Shown: positions 39,383-49,933 of the stretch, in pieces
Layout: every line of letters starts with the position of its first letter
Position numbering within the stretch: position 1 is the first letter of the stretch
Source of the DNA: Lethocerus indicus
Taxonomy: Eukaryota > Arthropoda > Insecta > Hemiptera > Belostomatidae
Assembly: GCA_019843655.1 (NCBI GenBank)
Contig: JACDQD010000106.1
Location: 1,178,001 to 1,242,000, forward strand
DNA length: 64,000 nt
Reading direction: 5' to 3'
Position numbers and translations under genes: made by a program
Notes under the pieces: generated by a model
What the model saw: only the letters and a program-made list of their open reading frames with translations
What the model was told of the DNA's origin: nothing
Database searches by the model: none

Positions 39383-40189
39383 AAACAGCTGTATTTCTTT
39401 TTTTAAATACGAGAGTAATTGTAATTCATTGACTACTCCGATTTATATTATATTCTTTGTGTTTAATAATACTACAACCTAGTACCCCCCGACCTATAAT
39501 ATATTAGTATTAGTTTATAGTTTCCTTGCTATTTTAATAGTCCGCAATTGATATGTAATGGAAACTGGGCGCTGCTGTACTGGACGTGTGTTTGTGGCAT
39601 ATTTCTCAGTGTCGGTTTCCAGAAATAAACGATGGCGGAGGTCGGGCACGCTCCCGCGACCAGCCAATCCGAATAACAGATCGCCTTCCATTCATCCCGT
39701 TACACAATCCTCGGCTAATGGGTCGGCTCTGTTACTCCGCCAACTTCATTCACAATCACTGTCACTCCGCACACAATTAATTATATCCATTTCTAACTGT
39801 TTTCTTGCCGGGAAAAAGGGATTTTTACTTTATTTATAATAATTAAATTTTTCATCATTTGTATGCACGATTTAGCGGTGTAACACGCAATTATCGCGAT
39901 TTAATTTATTCCCACCGCAATTTTAATTAAAGGGAATTAAGTTGTTGGGTCTCGACGTACCGCCACTGAATCCGTTTCTGACGTAGGATTGGACAATGTG
40001 TTTCCCCAATACACAAATTAATTAAACAGGAGACAAATACAAATTTTATTTATAAATACAGAAAAGAAAGGTAAATCTAGATCATATGAATTGACATACT
40101 TTAAAGTGCAGGTCAATGAATTCTGTCTAACGACTCCTCACGATTTAACTGAAAACTATTAGAGAATAAGCTACCAATATCTGAAATTC

Positions 40190-40373
40190 TAATTTTGCTG
40201 AACTTAATCCTCCATTTCCTGGACCAGCTTTCTATGAGGGAGAGGTTTTTTTCAGGGAACGTGATGCTAAGTAAGGATCTGAGTTTGTAGAGAGTACAGC
40301 ATTGTCGTCTGCATAGGAAGCAAGGAAAGTATCAGGATGTTGAGGGATATCGGCAGTGTATACAGAATAAAGG
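40190..40373 (-). mobile_element. Reverse-transcriptase fragment of a second LINE lineage (YADD motif)
   Basis: Read on the - strand, ADIPQHPDTFLASYADD leads into NAVLST. The catalytic YADD lies at 40304-40315. After a one-base shift in a run of seven A, the frame gives LIESWSRKWRIKFSK, matching the IQSW-RRWRV region of copy 5. The sequence is clearly a Jockey-type RT core but differs from the FADD family around it. Neither end nor tail is preserved. Confidence 0.7.
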
Positions 40374-41284
40374 GACCACTCGATCTCTGAACATTTTCTT
40401 ATTATCCCCGGTTGCGAGATTTTCCCGTTTCACTTTCACTCTCCCGCCAGAATCTTCCTCTCATCTTTCCCCGGTCCTCCGCTCCGTTGGGTCCGTTGCC
40501 CTCAAATTCATAACCAGTCAATAGCAGATCCCTCCGGCATAACTGATCGTTTTCCATTCGGCCCGTTCCAGAACGGTCGCCGTCTCGTCCGCGGGAGTAA
40601 TGGACTGGAATCTGTTTCATTGCCTCAATTTAGTTTCAGACGATAATGTTTCAGAATTTTCCACAACTCTCCAGTTTTAAGTAGAACGGTACGGTCGTAT
40701 AAATTTTATTTCGGTGTTCAATCGAATGAAAATTCAAACTCGGGTCAACGCGTTAACGCGGTGTCGCTCGTAGTATTCAAACGTATTTTTAATCAATATT
40801 TTATTATCATCGCAATTTTCGTGAGAAAAATACAATTTTTGGTGGAGAGATTACGAAATTTCAATCTTTCGCCGACGCCCCGTCCCCTTAAATTATAGAT
40901 ACGAATGAAGTTTAAAAAACAGTAGCTGTTTTTCTCCAACTCCAATATTTAAATTACACTTTTGTAGCGTGAGACAATTTTTTGTACGAAATAAATTATT
41001 TAAACATGAAAAAATTAAACTAGAAGACACCAAATTCTGCCATTGGCATGGCATAAATATAATTTGATTGAAAGCATTGAAAATTATGGGTTGAGAAGGC
41101 AATGGACAGCAATTTGAAATAGTAAATATATAACACCGGTTTTCGGTGAAGTTCGTTTATATGATTCGATATCATTCATAGCATTACACGAAATAAAGAT
41201 GTCCAAGCCATTAATACTAGCGAAAAGGTGTACGATAGCATGGAAAAATAAAATCAAATGGATGCTAGTTGGAGCTAGCCTTTA

Positions 41285-41302
41285 CTTCCTTCCTTCCTTC
41301 CC
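41285..41302. repeat. (CTTC)n microsatellite
   Basis: Four tetranucleotide units followed by CC. Confidence 0.8.
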
Positions 41303-41597
41303 TAGATTAATCGCATTGGAAGACCGTAACCGCACTCTGCCCCACGTACAGTGATTGTGCTCCCATTTCTTATCCCTCCGCTTTAACCATTTCGACTCAC
41401 GTTTTCCGTTTTTCGAATTTCCTCACTAATGGACTGACCTTTTGTCCGCGAACAAATTTTCCAAAAAGCGCATATCGGCGTAAGCACATTCGCGCTCTAT
41501 AAATACTGAAAAAAATTTCCTATGTTTACTTCGGTGGAGCCAAAGACATCACATAATTATTTGAAACAGTTGAATGTTCCCTAAGAAAGGATTTTAT

Positions 41598-42468
41598 CGT
41601 AAATTTCGTGTGTTTCTGCCTCCTTTCGCTGGTTTGGTCTTTTGCTAGACCGGTTTCGGCTGCTCGCCATCTTCAGTAGTGGTGTTAGTCACTTTTGGCA
41701 CTTCAGATGTTTTTTGGGAATCCTCATTTTATTTTTATCATACAATATTAAGTTTTTATTTGTCTTCTGGTATTTTATTAATAGATAAAAATGTAACATC
41801 ATGCGATTCCAGTACTGGACGGCCGTTCTGCAGTTTGGCCTTATAAGACCACAGCGTTAATAATACTAACTCGCATAACTGAAGCGTCATACGGGTCTAG
41901 TATAAGCGCCTTGATAACATAAATTGTACGATTTCTGTAGAAACAAATATTCGAAGTAGAACAATGGATTTTGGCGAAATACCTTTTCACATTCATAATA
42001 ATAATCCTTTTTCAATAAATTTTGGATCAACGGGAAAACTTTTATGATCGTAAATACACAATACCAGATAAATTTCCTGTCATATACTTGGAAGTCAGAA
42101 CCTAATTGTTGTGACCAGTTGTGTGATCAAATATATATTTGACCGATAAACCGACAAAGACTTTCCGATAAAGACGACAAAGGCCGTTAACAAAATCCCT
42201 CCCAACTCAGATAAGACAAACAAGATCCCCTAAAAACACAATAACAAGACACATGTATATTCACACGCCAGACAATGACCATAGTAAAAGTGACAGTGCA
42301 GTGAGGATGTCTAAAAAACATCCAAAGTGCCAAAGTGACTAACACTGCTACTGAAGATGGCGAGCAGCCGAAACCGATCTAGCAAAAGACCAAACCAGCG
42401 AGAGGAGACAGAAACACACGAAATCGATGGTATTCCCACCCCTCGCAGACCGCAAAACAGGTATTCTA
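41598..42468 (+). mobile_element. Foldback/TIR element copy E, the longest with two matching arms
   Basis: The left arm (41598-41733, missing about 35 terminal bases) and the right arm (about 42275-42468, ending AAAACAGGTATTCT) are inverted repeats. Between them lie the core of copies A and C in reverse orientation (41735-41995) and then the segment shared with 4905-5115 in the same orientation. About 870 bp, no open frame of note: a non-autonomous element. Confidence 0.8.
41853..41912. repeat. Palindromic mini-repeat inside foldback copy E
   Basis: The left side reads ACTAACTCGCATAACT, the right side ACGGGTCTAGTATAAGCGCC, near-complementary across the centre. It is closest in sequence to the independent copy at 48758. 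Confidence 0.6.
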
Positions 42469-43487
42469 AAGAATTTTATATTGTATTATACTTTATAATA
42501 TAATTGTCGCATTTTATAAGGGAATTCAGAGTATTAGTAGTACTCTAAACAATTCTACAATCCAATTTTGTTTTATTTCCCTCTTCGGTTTTCAGAGCAT
42601 TCGGATTATTGGGAAAGTTTCGAGACAAATTTGACTTCATAGAAAAACCGTAAGGAAATATATCCTCTACTGAACTTTCTAAAATACTTTCCGTAAGGTT
42701 CTTCTCCTCATTCGCCGGGATGACTTCACGAAGCCGCCTCCCCCCAACCCGGGCCGAGGGGATTTCAGAACTTGGGCCATTTTTCAAAGATTCCTTCACT
42801 TGACGAAATTCTCAAGTAATGTCGCTTTCCCGGTTCGGCCGGTAGATCTTCCCGAGGAAGTAAAACTCCCGGGCCAAATCGTATCTCTGAATTGTTCCCC
42901 GTTCCAGTGCGGTGTTTGTGAACAGTCGTAAATGAATTTAGCTTCGTAAATTTTCCGAGACGTTAATCCCATTCGGAAAATTTCAGTATTCGAATACGGT
43001 AGAACGGAAACCAAAATTATCTCTATCGGAAATCTATGATCCAGTCGGTTGTACACGTTTTGCAAATTATTAATTTAATGTAAAATGAATGAGACCGCTC
43101 TGGTGTAACCGAAGAAAGTTTGATACATTTTTGTCTGGAATACAAAAATTGTATTTTGTATTATACTAGCATTCACTTATTTGGATTATTTCTTTCAGGA
43201 CTAGTTACGCTAACATTAAACTCATATTTATACCCTTTTTTGTATATTAATCATTTCGGCTACAGTGACAGTGTCGGAATTTTGTAAGGATGCCGCCGAT
43301 GAACAAAGGCGCCCGAAAGAAGAAACTAACTTTCTGCTCTGAGCCCTTCCTAGTACCGTAGAGGTTCAGAAGCGTGAAACCTATTTCCTCTCAAAATATG
43401 GGCTTACTTTATTCAACATCTCGACGCTTCTAGGTAGGTCGGGGACCGGTTCAGGAAAGAGAGGGAAAGTGTGTGTACTCATGAGTG

Positions 43488-43760
43488 AAATAGCCGGTCG
43501 GTGCCGGTAGTGGGGCCGGCTTATCCAATTTGGCCGGCTTGGGCCCCGGCGCTCATCCCCCGAGGCTCGTAGCTCGTAGCTGCTACCTGCTGGCTGCCAG
43601 CAGCTAACAGCTAGCTGTATATAGTAGTATCGGGCCCCGGTGTCAGCGCTTCAAGCCCCCAGCCTCCCACTAGCGGGCCCCGCCTAGCCATCCACACCGC
43701 TTTTCCGCTTACCTTGCTCCGGCTTCCCCGCCCCAATGGCGTCAAACAGGCGCCACTGTG
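43488..43760. other. GC-rich island within the second intron
   Basis: It is dense in GGCCGG and CCCCGG blocks, with repeated GTAGCT and GCTGC steps and a nearly loopless hairpin TGCTGGC-T-GCCAGCA (43588-43602), followed by a GTATATAGTAG AT patch. There is no open frame of note. An alternative promoter is possible but unproven. Confidence 0.4.
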
Positions 43761-43799
43761 AAAGCAAAATTTGAAAATTCGCAATACCTTTCGAACGGC

Positions 43800-44725
43800 C
43801 AGAAAAGTTTTTTTTTTATTTGTACCTTCAATTATAACCTAATTATGTGCCCAAGTGTTGAGTGGATGTTTCTCACTTGAATGACTTGACAAAAGAAACC
43901 ATCCAATGACGGCACTTTTCACAATGCATGAAATAATTTATGGCTCGGTATAGCAATGCTACGGGCTAAGAAGATCTCTAGGCCAGCGGCGTTTATGCCG
44001 ACGCGGGGGGGTTAATGGATGGGTAAGAGAGGAGAGGGACTGAACGAGTGGATTAGGATGAGGAGAAAGGCGTGAGTGGAACTTCAGGAACCGAGATTTT
44101 GCGACTTCGTCGACTGTTGGTATGTTGAGGTCATGGTGGATTGTCTGGTTAGAAACATACCAGGGAGCATTAAGGATGGTGCGAAGGACTTTTGATTGGA
44201 ATCTCTGAATGCGAGCGATGTTGGATGTCTCGGTGGAACCCCATAGCTCAATTCCATATGTCCATGTCGGTTTCAGTATTTCTTTGTATATTGTTAGTTT
44301 GTTGCTTAAGGTCAATTTCAATGTCCGTTTTAGTAATGGCCTTAAGAGTCCAAATTTTCTGTTTAAGTCGGTTCTTTTGAGTCGGGTGTGGGGATTCCAC
44401 GTGAGTCGTTTGTCGAGGTGGAGCCCAAGATAGCGAATCTGCTGTTGGGTGGGAATTGGTATGTCATTGAAATAGACGTCAGGACAGTGCCGACGACGTA
44501 GTGTGAAGGTGACGTGGGTGCTCTTGGAGCCATTCACCCTCACTCTCCATCGCCTGCACCAGGATTGGATGTTGGATAGGTGTTCCTGAAGGTTGGTAGT
44601 TATAGTTGCAGGATTTAGATCGGTTGTAAGAATGCATGTGTCGTCAGCAAACGTGGCAAGGACTGTGGAAGGATGTGCAGGGATATCGGCGGTGTAAATT
44701 GTATATAGGAGTGGACCTCAGAAAA
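43800..44725 (-). mobile_element. Jockey-type LINE copy 5, the longest copy
   Basis: The - strand element lies at about 43807-44718, with CAGAAAA at 43800-43806 and 44719-44725 as a probable 7-bp duplication. It reaches from just upstream of the catalytic FADD box to the 3' tail and is the reference for aligning the other five copies. Confidence 0.85.
43959..44717 (-). pseudogene. Open ORF2 remnant including the reverse-transcriptase FADD box
   Basis: Starting with GPLLYTIYTADIP on the - strand, the frame is uninterrupted for about 253 codons. The FADD box of RT palm motif C (the YADD position) is at 44640-44651, followed by CILTTD, IQSWCRRWRVRVN, the LGLHLDKRLTW strand, WTYGIELWG and HPNPL. 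The upstream half of RT, the endonuclease and ORF1 are missing, so this is a dead-on-arrival copy that has not yet collected stops. It belongs to the Jockey clade by these motifs. The + strand frames at 44192-44433 are antisense shadows. Confidence 0.85.
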
Positions 44726-47700
44726 AAGTAGACAACCCTATATACAAATTAGACGACCGTTTCTATGTTACATTGACCAATTTTCTCCAATTGCAATTTA
44801 ATTTTACCAAGTTTTCGTTGTCGCCCTTTTATCGTACCAAACTTCACCTCGGAAATTCGTTTGTAAACCAACCCACTAACTAAGTTTGGTTTATAAATTA
44901 ATTTTTTCATTAAACGGAATATTTATTTCCTTGACGCCCCCGAGAAATTCTCGGGAGCATTCTGCAGCGGACGAGGCAAAATTTTGACCCAGGCAAAAAT
45001 TAAATTAAGCCTCTCCTGAAGATATTTTCAAACGGCCGGCCATTAAGCTTTATAGTTCCCAGAAGTAAGGATTAATAACGATATACAAATTATGAAATAT
45101 ATTGCGCAGCTCTTTGATGAATGTTTTCGCAAGTTACAACCCGGTTGATTACACTCAGGGTTCGGTCGGTTAACCGCTTCTTTAAATTAATGGCTACGCG
45201 TCAAAGGTTATCACAGAAGAGGAAATAGCTCCGCAATTTCTGATTAATGGCCAACCCTTTATTACAAGGGTAAATTACACAGTTCGAATTTTAATATATT
45301 CGATATAATTTCATTATTTAATAAAAAAAATTATTTATCGGTAATTTATATTTATAAATTTTATCAACAGTCTGAACGGGGTGTCCATAATGAAACACCA
45401 TGGTGATAGTGGAGAACTTATTTTGATACATTTCCATTTCATCGACTGCGTCAGTTAGTTTGTTATTTATAATGTTTTCCTGGCGTAAGAGAAAAAGCGC
45501 AGAGCCGTGTCACCGTCAAACTTGGCAATATACAAGCCACTCAGAACGAGCAAGTGTATGGAATCCATGCAAAGTAGGGGAGTTTTTCGTTGCGTCGGTA
45601 CCATGATACACTACCGGCAGCGAATACAAGATAAACGATCCTCCTCCATCTCCCCGGGTCTGGGATTTATTTTCGAAACGGTTTTAAAGCCCCGGCTGTA
45701 TTGAGCCGAGGGAAAGGCGTGAACTGCTGTACGGGGACTATGGCCGGCCGGCTAATGTAATTCAATTGTGCACGGCCTCCACCATAACGCCGCCGTACCC
45801 AAACCATTCTCGGAGCAATACCCTCCAGTTAAGAACCGACGGTAAATGAACTACCTTGAATTTTCCACCTCATATATATATTCCTCCAATCTACGGAGCC
45901 GACTTCGATTAGTCCTGCCCCAGTCATAAATCCGCGGGTCGTTCAACCAGACAGCAGCCCAACTGCAATATATGAGACAATTAAAATAGGTCCGCATGCA
46001 TCGAGCCCTGAAATAGACATTCAACACAGGGTTCATCTTACTGGGGTCAGAGCTGCTGAAATTCCCAATCGAGCTTTCCTTCGATCCTCAAATCTAAGCG
46101 GGGATTAAAGCCTTTATTATTCCAAGAACCCAGGATTAGAAAGTCATAAAGTTATGCAAGCGAGTGTACAAGTCGGAGAATTGAAAATCGGCGATTCAGT
46201 TTGCTCTCTAAGGGATCTGCTTCTAATGTACAGAAGGAATGTTATTTGTGAAAATAAAAAATTTTGGAAGGTAAGCGTTCGTTTTCATAATAAATCATTC
46301 TAACTGTTTTGTTGATTATGCATACATACCGGAACAATAGGGCATAATTCGGTCCACGTAGAAAGACGCGAGGTAAAGCCATCGGACCCAGAATCCGATT
46401 CAGAGGTATTTGGCTTCAATTGAAATTTCAACTGAAATCATGTAAATTTCAATATGTTGCATGTAGCGTCTCCGCGAGGTTGGTACTCTCTCATTCAGTT
46501 TCTAACACAGTCGATAATATCCACTAGTATTGTTCTGATATTGGGTTGTGTTGGAGCTTATTGGAGAGTTGGCCAGTTGGTATGCCGGCGTATTCAACGA
46601 GGCGTGTACGAGCTCTGGGCCCATCTGCTGCCCGCTACCTACACCTCGCCCTACCGGTAATTTAACTCAGTACAGCCGAGTATTGAAACAGCCCCGGGAT
46701 CAAATATTTGAAACTTCGATTAATCGCTAGTGTCAATCCGGCGTCCTAAATAAACCGGCCCCGCTTTCCTCATCGCCAAATTGAAAACGGGCCCAATTGG
46801 AGCCGATTTTAAGGAGGATCGTTTGTCTTTTTCCGCCCCGAATGTCTAGCATAAAATCTATTTTTAAACATCTTTTAATAATGATAGGAATAATCGAAGG
46901 GATATCGATCTATTCTAGCTGGTTTTGCCTCACTCCCAAACGATTGTGAATGTGCATCACTTGATGTTACATTTGATGCAACACATCCGGTCTTTAAACG
47001 CCTGTTCAATACCATGATTTCTAAAGATTGTGTTTCCATTTGTAAATTATGCACATAAACTGCGTAACCTGCAATTCGAATAAATTATTTTTTTAAATCA
47101 GCTATCAAAAATATTGCTTTCAAAAGAGAAGAATTAAACTCAACCCCCATAACTCTCGCCCGCCTTACTGTCCCGCCTATTCATATCTTTAATAACGAAA
47201 ACGGTTCATTTCTGTACAAAACAATTTTCTTTCTTCGTGTAACGCCCACCCTTCTTTTTGTATTCACACGCTCAAGCCAAAATCTCGCCCGTCTTTTCGT
47301 ATTCATTAACATAATATTAAGTTAACCAAAATAGCCGCTTTTCATTGTTTTACTCACATTTGAAAGGTATTTGTTTCGTCGTATATTTGCCAAGCGGTAT
47401 TGAGAGCAAAAGGTTTACACATGCCACACAGGTGGGAGAACGAATTCAAAAAATCGTATCTCTTTATCTACCCGGCGTTTTATATTTCTGTTTCCTGGTA
47501 TTTGAAGTGAAAATTAAAAGGGATGATATAACATTAAATATCATCCCGCATTTGTTCAGCGGTATATTGATTACTCCGGGGAAGCAAAGGCCACAGCCTT
47601 CGCCCGAACATTTAGGCGCATTATGTCCGACCAACGCCCTGAAATTTCGTTCACCTTGTGTAGTGTGGTGGCGGGAAGGCGCGGGTAGGGGTGTTCTGGA

Positions 47701-47911
47701 GCATAAAGGACCGTTGAACTGAAAAGACGTTCAAAAACCTTTTTGAGGTGCATATGACTAACAAGGAAGGCGGGACCGTGAGGTCAAGCACTCGCCGCGC
47801 CACCAAAGGCGTCGCTCAAAAGTCAAAGGCGGGAGGGGGGTAAGGGCACCCTTTTAAGGAAATCATTTGTCCCGATACCTTCCGGTTTACTGCTTCTATA
47901 GATATACTAAG

Positions 47912-47955
47912 AGCAGTAAATATAATTGTACGACGTTCCAAGTATATTTACTGCT
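47912..47955. repeat. Perfect 13-bp inverted repeat
   Basis: AGCAGTAAATATA (47912-47924) and TATATTTACTGCT (47943-47955) are exact complements around an 18-base loop. A further TTTACTGCTT copy lies at 47886-47895. Confidence 0.75.
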
Positions 47956-48084
47956 TATGAAACTATGGAAGATTTACAGGCGTGCCTAAAAAAATATGAC
48001 CATAACGACTATTCTTTATTGTAGGACAGTGTTTATTTGACACATGGGCATATTTTTTTTAATTTTTGCCCAAGTTAAAATGAA

Positions 48085-49201
48085 AGTCCTGGAAAGGTTT
48101 TTTTTTAACTTTTTTATTTTGTACAATCAACATTTACAGTTATAGGTGCAATTGATACATGTATATTTTTCACGTGTTTATCTCGATAAAGAAACCACCC
48201 AGTGGATTGTATTTTAAGAAGTGCCCGAGGAAGAACGTTCTACCTAAAATACACGTTGGATAATATCGGAATCGGAAAAGAAACAAAATTCTTTTACTAA
48301 AAGGTTCACAAAGTTAAAGAACAGGAGGGGGGAAATAATGTTGTGATAAGATTATGAGTTTTTAGGTTCTAACACTGTTATTACAAGTACTGCAGTATTC
48401 TCGCACTCCCCTGGCTCAGTTACGCTGTTCATTCGTTTTTTTTTAACTTTTTTATTTTGCAATTTTGAATTTGAATTTTTCAATTCCATTAATAGTTTAT
48501 AAGCCTGTATAATAGTTGCTATCCCAATCAGATACCATTGAATCAAATTCCACGCCACATGTTAGTTACTCACATGAAACTGACAACAATACTGTGTTTG
48601 AGCAGTATTGGGCCAAGAAACTCCTACGTTCATCGACCTCTTCAAATATAAATTTAAACAACAAACAGAATATTTAATAATACCTTTATGTTACGAATTG
48701 ACAAAGAATCCAATGCGGACAGTGATTCCGTTATTCGATAGAAATTGGCACATGGCAACGGCGCTACTGATACTAACCCGCATAACTAACGCACTGTGCG
48801 ATCCTAGTATTAGCGCCGTCACAATAATTTAATGTTGGGTGGCCCAACAATTTCTTCTTATATCGTAGAAATGGGCGATAGCCGAAAAATGTTTTTTTTA
48901 ACTTTTTTATTTTGCACAATCAACTTTAACAGATATAGGAGCAATTGTAGCAAATATACAAGTATATTTTTCACGTGCGAAGGACTTTTGATTGGAATCT
49001 CTGGATGCGAGCGATGTTGGATGTCTTGGTGGAACCCCATAGCTCAATGCCATATGTCCATGTCGGTTTGAGTATTGCTTAGTTTGTTACTTAAGGTCAA
49101 TTACGATGTCCGTTTTAGTAATGGCCTTAAGAGTCCAAATTTTCTGTTTAAGTCGATTCTTTTGAGTCGGGCGTGGGGATTCTACGTGAGTCCTGGAAAG
49201 G
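48085..49201 (-). mobile_element. Composite LINE insertion (copy 6) bounded by a 13-bp duplication
   Basis: AGTCCTGGAAAGG stands at 48085-48097 and 49189-49201. Inside are three tail blocks of the LINE (T-rich on the + strand, TTTAACTTTTTTATTTTG) at about 48098, 48437 and 48890. The last is followed by a 3' untranslated piece fused by an internal deletion to ORF2 sequence up to the usual truncation point near ACGTGAG. About 230 and 430 bp of non-LINE DNA separate the blocks. Confidence 0.65.
48758..48819. repeat. Palindromic mini-repeat, independent copy
   Basis: ACGGCGCTACTGATACTAAC and its near-complement CCTAGTATTAGCGCCGT flank a short centre. No foldback arm surrounds it, so the palindrome can occur on its own. 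Confidence 0.6.
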
Positions 49202-49235
49202 AAACCATTAAATCTTGGGTTTTTTAATTTATAAA

Positions 49236-49287
49236 AGGCGCTGACCCGCATGACTGCAGTGTTGTGCAGGTCGCGCATCTAGCGCCT
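49236..49287. repeat. Palindromic mini-repeat, second independent copy
   Basis: AGGCGCTGACCCGCAT and GCGCATCTAGCGCCT enclose the centre. It lies 35 bp beyond the composite LINE insertion and 470 bp before the TSPN exon. Confidence 0.55.
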
Positions 49288-49522
49288 CAAACCTCTATTC
49301 CCTTTATGTCCTAACATAATGAAACTAATATTCGGAATAATTCCGAAAATGTGCCACTAACGAAAGATCAATAATGCATACAAAATGAGACAGTAAAATT
49401 GTAAAATTTAATTCGCTCTAAATATTCTGTTATAAGTAAAAATCAACTTTATAACGCGCATGAATATTCATTAAAAACAGACACTTCTTCTGATAATAAT
49501 TAATTTTAAGACACTATAGAAT

Positions 49523-49568
49523 CTAGCCCGGTTTCGGTTGTTCACCATTATCAGTAATATTGTAACGC
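49523..49568 (+). mobile_element. Foldback arm relic
   Basis: TAGCCCGGTTTCGGTTGTTC and the following bases match the arm interior of the family at about 75-80 percent by eye; both ends are lost. Confidence 0.5.
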
Positions 49569-49754
49569 CTACAGACTTACAATGAAGTATCCTGAGCCAT
49601 TCGAAAAACATTGGAGATACTTCTCCAGAGCGCTCCAATGAATACCTCTTTGTTAACGTTTGCTGACATTCCTTCTCTCAGTTGCTGTTTTTAATTCTAT
49701 ATTCTGTAGATGATTCATGTTATAATATACTGACGTGAGATATTTTACTTGCAG

Positions 49755-49933
49755 AAGCCGGCGGGCGGAACGCTGTTCAGCTTGAGGTCGAGGCGGCAGG
49801 AGGAGTGCTACTTCGCCGTGGAGATAGCCGGTCAGGACGCCATCAAGCTGGTCCACTCCGGCCCCAACGGTACACAGTCTGTCGTCATACCGGCACTGCT
49901 AGCAGACGGGAAATGGCACCAGCTCGCTTTGGG
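49755..49933 (+). CDS. Internal exon encoding the C-terminal half of the TSPN domain
   Basis: This 179-nt exon follows an acceptor ending TACTTGCAG (49754) and ends before a donor GTGAAT at 49934. Read from the first base (phase 0) it encodes KPAGGTLFSLRSRR, then a strand with CYFAVEI, and finishes with LLADGKWHQLAL plus two bases of a Gly codon. GTLFSL and LADGKWHxLAL are diagnostic TSPN/laminin-G strands and follow directly from the LRLDPK end of the exon at 25380-25576, which also ends in phase 0. Together the two exons give about 124 residues of one TSPN module. The usual next segment (a short strand and a conserved Cys near the end of TSPN) must lie in a further exon beginning with one base of a codon; I did not find it in the remaining 14 kb. 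The reading frame stops at TGA immediately after the donor, supporting the splice. Confidence 0.88.

Larger units (their letters stand above)
25577..49754 (+). other. Intron splitting the TSPN domain (about 24.2 kb)
   Basis: A strong donor GTAAGT at 25577 and acceptor TTGCAG at 49754 bound a phase 0 intron inside one TSPN module. It holds LINE copies (38792-39375, 43807-44718, 48098-49188 and the 40190 fragment), foldback copies (32810-33029, 41598-42468, 49523-49568), palindromic mini-repeats, a 28-bp tandem repeat, two notable hairpins (30277, 47912), pyrimidine-rich sequence at 32060-32460 and a GC-rich island at 43488-43760. Stretches such as 25577-30270, 30330-32050 and 34521-38780 show nothing I can name. 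Confidence 0.65.

Noticed and set aside
44192..44433. Overlapping + strand frames of 62 and 74 codons
   Set aside because: Antisense shadows of LINE copy 5; similar shadows occur opposite copies 1 to 4.
46577..46656. GC-rich segment between CCAG and GGTAAT that could be an exon
   Set aside because: At 80 nt in the open frame it would not keep phase 0 between the two TSPN exons, and it would interrupt the TSPN domain.
47345..47722. 125-codon frame
   Set aside because: No recognisable domain, no splice signals in suitable phase, ordinary composition.
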